A stretch of 64,000 bases of DNA from Microbacterium sp. HD4P20 (GTDB lineage Bacteria; Actinomycetota; Actinomycetes; Actinomycetales; Microbacteriaceae), in assembly GCF_019449275.2 (NCBI RefSeq), contig NZ_JAHZQZ020000012.1, forward strand, positions 548,752 through 612,751, written 5' to 3'. The translations under genes and the position numbers were made by a program. The notes below the pieces were generated by a model. It saw nothing but the letters and a program-made list of their open reading frames with translations. It searched no databases and was not told where the DNA came from. Positions 23,674 to 31,907 of the stretch are shown piece after piece. Position 1 is the stretch's first letter, and every line of letters begins with the position of its first letter.

Positions 23674-24495
23674 ATGCCCCGCACCATCGTGATCACCGGA
23701 GCGAGCGACGGCATCGGTGCGGCGTCCGCGCGCCAGCTGCACGAAGCGGGGGAGCGCGTGGTGGTCGTGGGGCGGAGTCCGGCGAAGACGGATGCTGTGG
23801 CCCGTGCCCTGGGCGCGGATTCGTTCACCGCCGACTTCAGCGACCTCGCCCAGGTTCGGGCCCTCGCCGCAGCCTTGCTCGACCGGTACGAGCGGATCGA
23901 CGTGCTGGCGAACAACGCCGGCGGGATCTTCGCCGATCGCCAGATGACCGTCGACGGCTTCGAGACGACGTTCCAGGTGAACCATCTCGCCCCGTTCCTG
24001 CTGACCACTCTGCTGCTTGAGCGCCTGCTCGCGAGCGGCGCGTCGGTGATCCAGACATCGAGTGAGGCGGCTCGCAGGTTCGCGCGCTTCGACATCGACG
24101 ATCTGCAGGGCGAGCGGCGCTACTCCGCCGGCGCGGCGTACGGCAACGGCAAGCTCGCCAACGTGCTGTTCACGAAAGAGCTGCATCGGCGATACGTGGA
24201 CGGCGGACTCCATGCCGTGGCGTTTCACCCGGGCGTGATCGCGAGCGGCTTCGCCGGGGCAACCCACGGCGCGATGCGCTGGTTCTACACCAGCAGGCTC
24301 ACCAAACCGTTCCTCGCCTCGAACGAGGTCGGCGGGTCGCGGCTGACGTGGCTCGCCCTCGGCAAGCCGGGCGTGGACTGGCAGCCGGGAGTCTTCTACG
24401 CGAACAATCGAGTGGCACGAACGAATCGCCTCGCCGACGACCCCGCGCTGGCGAAGATGCTGTGGGACCGCAGCGCCGAGATGGTCGGCGGATGA
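23674..24495 (+). CDS. Short-chain dehydrogenase/reductase (SDR)
   Basis: 273-aa NAD(P)-dependent oxidoreductase of the retinol-dehydrogenase-like SDR group. The cofactor motif is TGASDGIG (residues 8-15), the structural motif NNAGG at about 86, and the catalytic Ser-Tyr-Lys lies in VIQTSSEAARR and AYGNGKLAN. An SD GAGGAG is 6 bases before the ATG. The C-terminal third (WQPGVFYANNRVARTN) is typical of the group. The substrate is unknown. Confidence 0.9.
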   Translation: MPRTIVITGASDGIGAASARQLHEAGERVVVVGRSPAKTDAVARALGADSFTADFSDLAQVRALAAALLDRYERIDVLANNAGGIFADRQMTVDGFETTFQVNHLAPFLLTTLLLERLLASGASVIQTSSEAARRFARFDIDDLQGERRYSAGAAYGNGKLANVLFTKELHRRYVDGGLHAVAFHPGVIASGFAGATHGAMRWFYTSRLTKPFLASNEVGGSRLTWLALGKPGVDWQPGVFYANNRVARTNRLADDPALAKMLWDRSAEMVGG

Positions 24496-24620
24496 GACGA
24501 CACCCGGGCGGGCTGACGCCCGGTCGGGCGCATTCGTAGGGTGAACGGTCCGCTGCTGGGCGCGATGACGGGCGCGCACCGCGGAGTGCTCATGGTGCCC
24601 CAGGGTCCCGCCCACTCGCC
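24496..24620. other. Spacer after the SDR gene
   Basis: No gene seen. A short GC-rich repeat (GGGCGGGCTGACGCCCGG at about 24507-24524) after the SDR stop could act as a terminator, but the match is imperfect. Confidence 0.35.
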
Positions 24621-24764
24621 TCGGTCGCGCAGAAGTGTGTGGGCCGTGAGATCAGGGTGCGAATCGACCGGGTCTTCGGTCTGGACGACGTGCCGGCCGC
24701 GTTGTCCTGGCACGGTGGGGGCAGGGCGCTGGGCAAGGTCGTCGTCGCAGTACGCCCGGAGTGA
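24621..24764 (+). pseudogene. C-terminal remnant of a zinc-less quinone oxidoreductase/alcohol dehydrogenase
   Basis: In the frame ending at TGA 24762-24764 the translation contains REIRVRIDRVFGLDDVPAAL followed by a GRALGKVVVAVRPE-type end. This is the standard C-terminus of NADPH:quinone reductase-like MDR proteins (compare the family pattern RVFPLDEAAEA..GKVVL). Everything N-terminal (over 270 codons) is missing, and the upstream codons in this frame do not resemble the family. No start codon or SD is positioned for it. Confidence 0.65.
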
Positions 24765-24882
24765 TCCCGGCTGCGCCGCGTCGCGAGGGTCGCACGTGCG
24801 GTGCGCATACGCTGACGCAACATCGCACCGCGTGGACTGAACCCAGGCCGGCTGCACCCGACGCCGGCCAGAAGGGCCCGCC
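24765..24882. other. Promoter region of the VanZ-like gene
   Basis: 118 bases without a gene between the oxidoreductase remnant and the VanZ-like gene. I saw no clear -10 box; the SD is probably AAGGG 7 bases before ATG 24883. Confidence 0.35.
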
Positions 24883-25374
24883 ATGACCGACAACATCACG
24901 ACAAGCCGCCGCCGCGGCATCCGCCTCCTCGCCGCCGCGCTGGTGGCCGGCGTCATCACGATCCTCACGCTCGCACCACCGTCGATCGCAGCTCCCGCTC
25001 GCGGGGCCTTCATGCGGCTCGTCGCGGAGTTCGCCGAACCCGTCGTCCAGGGGATCTCGTGGGGCAACCCCGACCGGGTACTCAACATGATCCTGTTCGT
25101 GCCGCTCGGCGCCACCATCGCCCTGCTGCTGAGCCGCCGCGTGTGGCCGATCGCGATCCTCGCCGGTTTCGCGCTCTCTGCGACGGTCGAGTACGCGCAA
25201 GCCTCGATTCCCGGCCGCGTGCCGGACGGCGCCGACGTGCTGTGGAACACCGTCGGCGGGGGGATCGGGGTGCTCCTGGTCACCGGCCCGCGGCTGATCG
25301 CCGCGGCCGTGGCGCGCACGCGCCACCGCCGCACGGGCACACGAGCCGAGACGCGGGTCAGCGCGGGAGTGTGA
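24883..25374 (+). CDS. VanZ-like family membrane protein
   Basis: 163-aa membrane protein of the VanZ family, with about four helices. Visible pieces: LLAAALVAGVITILTLAPPS, the NMILFVPLGATIALLL motif with N-x-x-x-F-x-P-x-G, AILAGFALSATVEYAQASIPGR (the S-x-x-E-x-x-Q core) and DVLWNTVGGGIGVLL (D-x-x-x-N-x-x-G). VanZ proteins can raise teicoplanin or lipoglycopeptide tolerance; many chromosomal members have unknown roles. It converges on the histidine kinase gene with a 17-bp overlap (25358-25374). A VanY-like peptidase and an OmpR-type two-component system lie next door. Confidence 0.88.
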   Translation: MTDNITTSRRRGIRLLAAALVAGVITILTLAPPSIAAPARGAFMRLVAEFAEPVVQGISWGNPDRVLNMILFVPLGATIALLLSRRVWPIAILAGFALSATVEYAQASIPGRVPDGADVLWNTVGGGIGVLLVTGPRLIAAAVARTRHRRTGTRAETRVSAGV

Positions 25375-26482
25375 CGCGCGCCTGAAGCCCTCCCTCGGGA
25401 AGAGCCGTGAGGTCGAGCGATCCGCCATGGGCCCGCGTGATGGAAGCGACGATGGCAAGGCCCAAGCCCGCACCTTCGCGGCCGTCGCCGCTGCGGGTGC
25501 GCCCGGCGGCGCGGACGAAAGGCTCGGTCAGTGTCGCCAGCACGCTCCGGTCGAGCACCGCCCCGCTGTTCGCGACCACGAGCGCGGCGGGCGAGGCCGA
25601 GACCGAGACGCGCACCCACCCGCCGTCGCTGTTCTGGCCGGCGCTGTTCTGACTAACACTGTTGTGCACGACCGCGTTGTGCACGAGGTTCGCGGTCAAT
25701 TGTCTGAGTAGCGCGCGGTTGCCGGTCACGACAGTGGGTGCCAGCGCCGTGTCGATACGGATGCCGCGGGCCTCGGCATCCGCTCGCTCGTCGTCGACAC
25801 ACCCGCCCACGACGTCGGCGAGATCCACCGAGTCGGTCTCCAGCGCCGAGCCCCTGCCGGCCCGGGCGAGCAGGAGCAGGGCCTCGGTCATCGCGATCGC
25901 GCGGTCGTTGGTCGTGCCGATGCGCTGCAGCACGACATCGACGTCGCGGCCCTCGGGGTCGGCCTGGGCGACCTCCACCAAGGTCCGGATGATCGAGTGA
26001 GGGGTTCGCAGTTCGTGCGAGGCATTGGCGGCGAAACGCCGTTCTTCGTCGATGGTGTGCTGCACTCGGTCGAGCATCGCGTCGAACGTGTCGGCGAGCT
26101 CGGTGAGCTCGTTGCGAGGCCCGGGGAGGTCGACCCGCTGCGCCAGCTGGCCGTCGCGAGCGCGGCGGGCGACATCGGTGATGCGGTCCAGGGGTCGCAG
26201 CATCACACCGGCGAGCAGCCACCCGCCAACGAGGCCGAAGACCACGAGCCCGCCGACCGCCCACCACGTGTAGCGCACGAACACCTCGAGCAGATTGGTG
26301 CGGTTGGGAGCCCACCCGCCGCCCACGACGTACACCGCGCCCTCGGGGACGAACCGGGTCAGCAGCAGGAAGCTGACGGCGAAGAGCACGATGCCGGCGG
26401 CGACGAGGAAGGCCGCGTAGCTCAGTGCCAGCTTGATCCGCACCGAGAGGCCCGGCGGCCGCCCGGACCCTTCGCCGGTCAC
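25358..26482 (-). CDS. Sensor histidine kinase, OmpR-class partner
   Basis: 374-aa membrane kinase. Two helices (LALSYAAFLVAAGIVLFAVSF; WWAVGGLVVFGLVGGWLLAG) flank a short outer loop of about 35 residues, followed by HAMP (LRPLDRITDVARRARDGQLA). The H-box is NASHELRTPHSIIRT with His about 195; the usual leucine after TP is His here. The N-box is ANLVHNAVVHN, the G-boxes GEGAGLGLAI in slightly altered form (GREGAGLGLAIV). Just after the N-box sits an odd low-complexity insert (NSVSQNSAGQNSDG). GTG at 26480-26482 overlaps the regulator stop, so the pair is translationally coupled. Confidence 0.92.
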   Translation of the reverse strand: MTGEGSGRPPGLSVRIKLALSYAAFLVAAGIVLFAVSFLLLTRFVPEGAVYVVGGGWAPNRTNLLEVFVRYTWWAVGGLVVFGLVGGWLLAGVMLRPLDRITDVARRARDGQLAQRVDLPGPRNELTELADTFDAMLDRVQHTIDEERRFAANASHELRTPHSIIRTLVEVAQADPEGRDVDVVLQRIGTTNDRAIAMTEALLLLARAGRGSALETDSVDLADVVGGCVDDERADAEARGIRIDTALAPTVVTGNRALLRQLTANLVHNAVVHNSVSQNSAGQNSDGGWVRVSVSASPAALVVANSGAVLDRSVLATLTEPFVRAAGRTRSGDGREGAGLGLAIVASITRAHGGSLDLTALPEGGLQARVTLPR

Positions 26483-27138
26483 GTGCTCATCCGATACCCG
26501 ACGCCCGGGACCGTCTCGATCACCCACGGTTCGCCGAGGCGCTTGCGCAGCGTCGAGATCGTGATGCGCACGGCGTTGGTGAACGGGTCGGCGTTCTCGT
26601 CCCACGCGCGCTCCAGCAGGTCCTCGGCGCTCACGACCCCGCCGCCGGCGGTCATGAGCACATCGAGCACCGCGAACTGCTTGCGGGTCAGGGCGACGTA
26701 CCGGCCGTCGCGGAACACCTCGCGGCGGAACCGGTCCAGCTGTACGCCCGCGAACTCGACCACCGGAGGCGTCCCAGCCGCGGGGCGCCTGCCCAGGGCG
26801 CGCAGGCGCAGCACGAGCTCGCGCAGCGCGAACGGCTTGGTCAGGTAGTCGTCGGCGCCGCTCTCGAATCCGCTCGCCTTGTCGTCGAGGCGGTCGGCGG
26901 CGGTCAGCATCAGCACCCGCGGGCTCTCCGCTTCCCCAGCGAGGTGGCGGGCGATCGCATCGCCGTTCGGCCCGGGAATGTCGCGATCGAGCACGACGAC
27001 GTCGTAGCTGTTGATCGACAGCTGCTCGAGCGCCATGTCGCCGTCGCCTGCGATATCGGCCGCGATCGCCTCGAGTCGCAATCCGTCGCGGATCGCTTCG
27101 GCGAGGTACAGCTCGTCCTCGACGATCAGCACGCGCAT
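26479..27138 (-). CDS. OmpR/PhoB family response regulator
   Basis: 219-aa DNA-binding regulator. The receiver domain (residues 1-115) has the acidic pair VEDE at 7-10, the phospho-acceptor Asp in VVVLDRDIPG (about 51), Thr in MLTA and the Lys in YLTKPF. The winged-helix output domain (about 125-218) shows LTRKQFAVLDVLM, LLERAWDENADPFTNAVRITISTLRKRL and the ETVPGVGYRM end. ATG at 27136-27138. It is divergent from the VanY-like gene, whose promoter region (27139-27216) is the obvious first target. Confidence 0.93.
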   Translation of the reverse strand: MRVLIVEDELYLAEAIRDGLRLEAIAADIAGDGDMALEQLSINSYDVVVLDRDIPGPNGDAIARHLAGEAESPRVLMLTAADRLDDKASGFESGADDYLTKPFALRELVLRLRALGRRPAAGTPPVVEFAGVQLDRFRREVFRDGRYVALTRKQFAVLDVLMTAGGGVVSAEDLLERAWDENADPFTNAVRITISTLRKRLGEPWVIETVPGVGYRMST

Positions 27139-27216
27139 GCGCCCAGCCTAGGCGGCGGGGCATATCGCGGAGGTATGTGTTTTCGCGTACGGTGCGGCAA
27201 CGCGCGCACGCGTGGG

Positions 27217-27843
27217 ATGAGAAGCATGCCGCATCCCGTCCTCGACTCGCCCGCCCCCGTCCTGCCGACCCGGCCGAAGCCGTCCGGGGCGCGCCGCCTC
27301 ACCCTCGCCGCACTCGGCGTGTGCGTCGTCACGCTTCTCGCAGCCCTGGCCACCGTGCTCGCGCAGGTCAATGCCGCTTCGGCGGCTACCGCGTCGGCGC
27401 TCAGCGCGGAAGCGGGTCACATCCCGGAGGGAACGGTCGTCACGCTGGCCGACGACCACGTCGCGGCGATCGCGCGACTGGACCCGGCGCTTCTCGCCGC
27501 GATGCGACAGGCGCAGGCGGATGCCACGGCCGAGGGCGTCCCGTCGTTCCAGGTGACGAGCGGCTGGCGCAGCGAGGCATACCAGCGGTGGCTGCTCGAG
27601 GATGCCGTCGAGCGCTATGGCGACGAAGCGATCGCCGGCCAGTTCGTCGCCACACCCGACAAGTCCCAGCACGTCACCGGCGAGGCGGTCGACATCGTCC
27701 CTCTCGACGCCCAGTTGTGGCTGATGGAGCACGGCGCCCGCTACGGCATCTGCCAGACCTACGCGAACGAGCGCTGGCATTTCGCGCTCGCCACGCAGCC
27801 GGGCGGGGTGTGCCCCGCCATGAAGCCGGATGCCACGAGCTGA
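27217..27843 (+). CDS. VanY-like D-alanyl-D-alanine carboxypeptidase (peptidase M15B)
   Basis: 208-aa zinc peptidase expected to trim the terminal D-Ala of peptidoglycan stem peptides. A single N-terminal membrane anchor (LTLAALGVCVVTLLAALATVLA) precedes the domain. Catalytic features: FQVTSGWRSEAYQRWL, SQHVTGEAVDIVP (SxHxxGxAxD zinc site) and NERWHFAL (ExxH). The start is uncertain between ATG 27217 and 27226; neither has a strong SD. It is divergent from the response regulator gene, so it is a likely target of that two-component system. Confidence 0.88.
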   Translation: MRSMPHPVLDSPAPVLPTRPKPSGARRLTLAALGVCVVTLLAALATVLAQVNAASAATASALSAEAGHIPEGTVVTLADDHVAAIARLDPALLAAMRQAQADATAEGVPSFQVTSGWRSEAYQRWLLEDAVERYGDEAIAGQFVATPDKSQHVTGEAVDIVPLDAQLWLMEHGARYGICQTYANERWHFALATQPGGVCPAMKPDATS

Positions 27844-27905
27844 CCGCCGCCGTGGTGGTCTGGCCGGCGCTCGTCAAGGGGTACCCGGAATTCACCTCGG
27901 GGCTC

Positions 27906-27911
27906 TAGTGT
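27906..27911 (+). promoter_or_regulatory. Leaderless -10 box for the acyltransferase gene
   Basis: TAGTGT lies 7 bases before GTG at 27919; there is no SD. It supports GTG as the first codon. Confidence 0.6.
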
Positions 27912-27918
27912 CGCTGGC

Positions 27919-29952
27919 GTGACGGAGCGAAGACAAGCGCAGCCCGTCCGCCCGGGCTTCCGGGCCGACATCCAGGGCTTGCGCGCGGTCGCGGTCGGGG
28001 CGGTGCTGCTGTACCACGCCGGTGTGCCGTTCGTGCCGGGCGGCTACGTCGGGGTCGACGTGTTCTTCGTCATCTCGGGCTTCCTGATCACGTCGCACCT
28101 GCTCGACCAGCTGCAGCGGCACGGCAAGCTGCGGTTCGGCGAGTTCTATGCGCGCCGGGCCCGTCGCATCCTTCCCGCGTCGTTCGTGGTGCTGATCCTG
28201 TCGGTGGTCGCGGCGCTCATCTGGTACCCGCCGCTGCTGATGCGCGACGTGTGGGCCGGGGCAGTGGCCACCGCGCTGTACGTGCCGAACTACTTCTTCG
28301 CAGCGGCGGACGCCGACTACCTCGCCGAGGTGTCGACGCCTTCGCTGTTCCAGCACTACTGGTCGTTGGGCATCGAGGAGCAGTTCTACCTGCTGTGGCC
28401 GGCGCTGCTCGCCCTGACCTGGGCGCTGGTCCGCACCCGGCGCGCCCTCACCGGCGTCCTGGTCGTCGTCGTCGTGACCTCGTTCGCACTGTGCGTGTGG
28501 CTGACGGTCCAGTCGCAGCCATGGGCATTCTTCTCACTGCCGACCCGCGCGTGGGAACTCGGCGTCGGCGGCATCGTGGCGGTGCTCCTGCAGCATCGGG
28601 CACGCGCCGTGCCCGCGCGCTTCGCGCCGGCGCTCGGGTGGGCGGGGATCGCTGCGGTTGCGGCATCCGTTGTCTTCTTCTCGGGTGAGACGCTCTTTCC
28701 CGGTGCCGCCGCGACACTTCCGGTGCTGGGCACGGCCGCCGTCATCGTCGCCGGCGAGACGGCCGGCGGGCCCACGCGCATGCTGTCGACGCGCGCGATG
28801 GTGTTCGTGGGGGCGATCTCGTACTCGCTGTACCTCGTGCACTGGCCGGCCCTCGTGCTGCCCGAGGCATCGATGGCGGGGCGTCTGCCCCTGTGGGCAA
28901 CGCTCCTGATCGCGGCGGCGTGCGTGCCTGCGGCGTGGCTGCTGTATCGGTACGTAGAGGACCCGGTGCGCAAGGCCCCCGTGCTCACTCGGGCTCGCGC
29001 TCGGCTGACGCTCGTCGGCGCAGCGGCGGGGTCGGTGGCCTGCCTGGGGATCGCGACCGGTGCGTACGCCCTCGCGGACGCGCGCCCGCTCAACGTCGAA
29101 CGGGCGGTATCCGAGACGGTCATCGTCGATTCGCCGCGCGGCACCGCCTATGTGCCCGAGAACCTCGCGCCCGAACTGCGCGAAGCGCGCGAAAGCCTTC
29201 CCGAGATCTATGACGACGGCTGCAACCGGGGGACGGGGGTGACCAACGCCGAGGGCTGCGTCTACGGCGACCCGGAGGCGCCGCGCATCGTGCTCTTCGG
29301 CGACTCGCACGCGGCACACTGGTTCCCCGCCGTCGAGGGCTTCGCGGCAGACGCCGGGTATGCGGTCGAGGTGCACACCAAGAGCTCGTGCCCGGCTGCC
29401 GACATCGAGACGCTGCGCCAGGGCAGTCCGTACCCGCAGTGTCCGCAGTGGCGCGACGCGGTGATCGATCGCATCAACGAGTCACAGCCGGTGCTGGTGC
29501 TGCTCGCGACCTTCTCGGACGCGGAGCTGGCCCCAGACGTGAAGGACGAGCCGGCCATGTGGGATGCCGCGTGGGGGCGCACGCTCGATGCGCTCGAGTC
29601 GCCGGCGGTCGTGCTCGCCGACACGCCGGACATGCTCGAGGACCCGGCGCCGTGCCTGTCGGCGAACCTCTCGTCAGCCGAAGCGTGCGGCCAGCCACGA
29701 GACCGGGCGTTGGACGGGCCCGCGCGCGAGGCTCAGATCTCGGCGACGGCGAGCCGTGGCATCCCGCTCATCGACTTGAACGAGTACCTGTGTGACGACG
29801 ACTGGTGCCCGCCGATCATCGGCAGCACGCTGGTGTACCGCGACTCGCACCATATGACTGCCGAGATGAGCGCCGAGCTGGCGGACGTGCTGGGGGAGGC
29901 CGTTGCGCCCTTGCTCCCCGTGCGGGTGCGGAGTGACGGTGGATACCGCTGA
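27919..29952 (+). CDS. Acyltransferase-3 fused to SGNH domain (OafA/OatA-like)
   Basis: 677-aa membrane enzyme that O-acylates cell-surface glycans. The N-terminal acyltransferase-3 domain (about residues 12-350) has about ten helices and the signatures FRADIQGLRAVAVGAVLLYH, GGYVGVDVFFVISGFLIT, FYARRARRILPA and SLGIEEQFYLLWP. The outer SGNH domain (about 400-670) has IVLFGDSHAAHWFP for the catalytic Ser and DSHHMTAEMS with the Asp-His. This two-domain layout fits peptidoglycan or exopolysaccharide O-acetylation. The gene is probably a leaderless transcript separate from the VanY-like gene. Confidence 0.92.
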   Translation: MTERRQAQPVRPGFRADIQGLRAVAVGAVLLYHAGVPFVPGGYVGVDVFFVISGFLITSHLLDQLQRHGKLRFGEFYARRARRILPASFVVLILSVVAALIWYPPLLMRDVWAGAVATALYVPNYFFAAADADYLAEVSTPSLFQHYWSLGIEEQFYLLWPALLALTWALVRTRRALTGVLVVVVVTSFALCVWLTVQSQPWAFFSLPTRAWELGVGGIVAVLLQHRARAVPARFAPALGWAGIAAVAASVVFFSGETLFPGAAATLPVLGTAAVIVAGETAGGPTRMLSTRAMVFVGAISYSLYLVHWPALVLPEASMAGRLPLWATLLIAAACVPAAWLLYRYVEDPVRKAPVLTRARARLTLVGAAAGSVACLGIATGAYALADARPLNVERAVSETVIVDSPRGTAYVPENLAPELREARESLPEIYDDGCNRGTGVTNAEGCVYGDPEAPRIVLFGDSHAAHWFPAVEGFAADAGYAVEVHTKSSCPAADIETLRQGSPYPQCPQWRDAVIDRINESQPVLVLLATFSDAELAPDVKDEPAMWDAAWGRTLDALESPAVVLADTPDMLEDPAPCLSANLSSAEACGQPRDRALDGPAREAQISATASRGIPLIDLNEYLCDDDWCPPIIGSTLVYRDSHHMTAEMSAELADVLGEAVAPLLPVRVRSDGGYR

Positions 29953-30343
29953 GACCCCTGGCGGGCGGTCCCAGAGTGAGGCGGTGGCCGAGGCATCCGC
30001 TGCGCTCGCCGAAGCGATCGTGTCGAACGACGCGGATCGCATCGGAGCGCTGCTCGGCGAGGAATGGCGCTTGATCGACGCTGACGGCCCGACCACTCGC
30101 GCCCGCTTCCTCGAGGTCGTGCGAAGCGGTGAGCTCACGCACTCGATGATGCGACCGTCCGCCGACATCGAGGTCCGCGTGTACGGCCGGACCGCTGTCG
30201 TTCTCGCGCGCGTGGTGAACACCGCCCACTTCGGCGGGCGCACCTTCGAAGCGGACGAGTGGACGACCGACGTCTTTGCGCTTCGCGACGCGCGGTGGGT
30301 GTGCGTGCACACGCACATCACCGCCGCTCGCGCCGGTTCCTGA
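29933..30343 (+). CDS. NTF2-like/DUF4440 family protein
   Basis: 136-aa protein with an NTF2-like cone fold: AEASAALAEAIVSNDADRIGALL helix, EEWRLIDADGPTTRARFLEVVRSGEL, and paired strands ending RDARWVCVHTHITAA. There is no signal peptide. GTG at 29933 (alternative GTG 29939) overlaps the end of the acyltransferase gene by 20 bases. Members of this family range from isomerases to binding proteins; the function here is unknown. It is convergent with the glycosyltransferase. Confidence 0.75.
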   Translation: MTVDTAETPGGRSQSEAVAEASAALAEAIVSNDADRIGALLGEEWRLIDADGPTTRARFLEVVRSGELTHSMMRPSADIEVRVYGRTAVVLARVVNTAHFGGRTFEADEWTTDVFALRDARWVCVHTHITAARAGS

Positions 30344-30368
30344 CACGGAGACAGCGGCCCCACCGAAG

Positions 30369-31127
30369 TCACGGAAGGTGACGCAGGACCGTTCTGCGTA
30401 GCGCGAGTCGTGTCCACCGCACCGGCGGAAAGTCCCGCGGGAAGTGCACCAGCACCGTTCGCAGCCCCCGCGCCGTGCGACGCGCGAACGCGCGTCCGCT
30501 GCCGAAGGGACGCATCGACATCCCCATGGCCGTTCCGCGGAGGTACGCGATCCGTCCGCGCTCGCCGAGGTGGAACGACAGATCCATGTCGTCGTGCAGA
30601 CTCGCGTCTCGTCTGTGCACGGACCGACTGATGCGCCGCCACACATCCCGGCGCAGCCCCATGTTGGAGCCGAACAAGGGCAGGTGGCCGAGCGTCGGCG
30701 CCATGACGGCGGCGTAGGCGCCGAGGTAGAAGGTGGCCAGCGGACCGCGCAGCGGGCGGGGTCCGTCGATGAACCGCGCGCGTCCGGTGAAGGCCACCAC
30801 GTCGGGTCGCGCTCGGAATCCGTCGGTCATCGCCTCGACCCATCCCTCGTCCGGCACGCAGTCCGCGTCGAGGCGCAGGATGATCTCTCCCGTGGCGGCG
30901 TCATACCCTGCTGCGCTCGCGGCGGGGATGCCCGGGATCTCGCATCGGACCACACGCGCGCCGAACCCCCTCGCCACGGCGGCCGAGGCATCTGTCGATC
31001 CGTTGTCGACCACGATGACCTCGTCGGCTGGCCGTGACTGCCTGGCGAGTGCTCGCAGGCAGCGGGCGAGCTCGCGGTCGTCGTCTTTCACGGGGATGAC
31101 GACCGACACGTCGAGGAGGTCCGGCAC
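30369..31127 (-). CDS. Family 2 glycosyltransferase (GT-A), intact paralogue of the remnant at 12.8 kb
   Basis: 252-aa GT2-type enzyme that moves a sugar from a nucleotide donor. The N-terminus DVSVVIPVKDDDRELARCL is followed by EVIVVDNGSTDASA, then the DxD metal motif in EIILRLDADCVPDEGWVEAM. A C-terminal basic, arginine-rich region (FGSGRAFARRTARGLRTVL) could be membrane-associated. Start is GTG at 31125-31127. It stands alone between convergent and divergent neighbours. Its first 80 residues share about half their positions with the decayed copy at 12768-12998. Confidence 0.88.
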   Translation of the reverse strand: MPDLLDVSVVIPVKDDDRELARCLRALARQSRPADEVIVVDNGSTDASAAVARGFGARVVRCEIPGIPAASAAGYDAATGEIILRLDADCVPDEGWVEAMTDGFRARPDVVAFTGRARFIDGPRPLRGPLATFYLGAYAAVMAPTLGHLPLFGSNMGLRRDVWRRISRSVHRRDASLHDDMDLSFHLGERGRIAYLRGTAMGMSMRPFGSGRAFARRTARGLRTVLVHFPRDFPPVRWTRLALRRTVLRHLP

Positions 31128-31228
31128 GCGATCAGTTCATCGCAAGCGATCGACCGCGCCCAGACCCTTGACTGCGGTGCCTGCTTCACGAAGGTGGATG
31201 CCGACTGGCGGGGACGCGGCGACGGTGA

Positions 31229-31813
31229 TCAGGCCGATCCGCTCCACGGGGCTGGAACGATGACCCAGACGACGGTCGCAGCATTCCCGCCCTCGACATG
31301 CCACGTGTGCGGTTCTCGCCCGGGAAATGTCAGCGCGTCACCGGCACTGAGCGTGAGTGAGCGGTCGGTGAACCTCACCGTCACCACGCCGGCGAGGACG
31401 TGCAACACCTCGAGGTCGCAGTTGATCGTGTACAGATCCGAGCCGCCGTGGGCATCGGGCTCGAGCTCGGATCGCAGAAGCTGTACGCGATCTTCGCTTC
31501 GGGGCGACATCAGCCGCTCATCCGCGTGCACGCCGCCGAGGTTGATACGGGGCGCCTGAGCATACGACACGCGTTGAATGTCCGGCTCTGCGAACAGCGC
31601 TCCGACCGGCAGCGAGAGCACTTGGCACAGTTGCACGAGCGTCGCGACGCTGGGCGAGGTCTCATCACGCTCGACACGGCTGAGGAACCCCTTCGACAGC
31701 CCGGTGGTCTCGGCGAGCTGGCCGAGCGAAAGCCCTTGGCTGGTGCGCGCGGCCCGTAGCTTCGCGCCGATCGGTGTCGCGTTCGCGTCTGCTTCGGGAT
31801 GGATGGCGCGCAT
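31229..31813 (-). CDS. XRE-family regulator with C-terminal cupin domain (PuuR-like)
   Basis: 194-aa transcription regulator. The helix-turn-helix is at about residues 17-70 (KLRAARTSQGLSLGQLAETT, KGFLSRVERDETSPSVATLVQLCQVL). The cupin domain (about 105-190) has the double-stranded beta-helix pieces LEVLHVLAGVVTVRFTD, LSAGDALTFPGREPHTWH. Such HTH-cupin proteins usually sense a small amine or acid and control a divergent catabolic operon; here the ureohydrolase operon starts 94 bases away on the other strand. Repeats in that gap (31873-31901) are candidate operators. Confidence 0.9.
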   Translation of the reverse strand: MRAIHPEADANATPIGAKLRAARTSQGLSLGQLAETTGLSKGFLSRVERDETSPSVATLVQLCQVLSLPVGALFAEPDIQRVSYAQAPRINLGGVHADERLMSPRSEDRVQLLRSELEPDAHGGSDLYTINCDLEVLHVLAGVVTVRFTDRSLTLSAGDALTFPGREPHTWHVEGGNAATVVWVIVPAPWSGSA

Positions 31814-31870
31814 CGCGACCTCTCGACTCGGACCTACTTGACGCGGTGGTGCTTCGGAGCGTAGCTTCTC

Positions 31871-31903
31871 GACAAGGTTGCTTCCAGAGTATCAAAGGTT
31901 GTC
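31871..31903 (+). promoter_or_regulatory. Repeated AAGGTTG element before the ureohydrolase gene, candidate XRE-cupin operator
   Basis: CAAGGTTG (31873-31880) and AAAGGTTG (31894-31901) lie 21 bp apart, two helical turns, in an AT-richer stretch. GACAA at 31871-31875 also pairs with TTGTC at 31899-31903 as an inverted repeat. The downstream copy covers the SD (AAAGG), so a bound repressor would block both transcription and initiation. Confidence 0.5.
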
Positions 31904-31907
31904 AAAT

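Noticed and set aside
24883..27843. Vancomycin-resistance operon
   Set aside because: VanH, VanA and VanX homologues are absent; only VanZ-, VanY- and VanRS-like genes are present, which are common in ordinary chromosomes.
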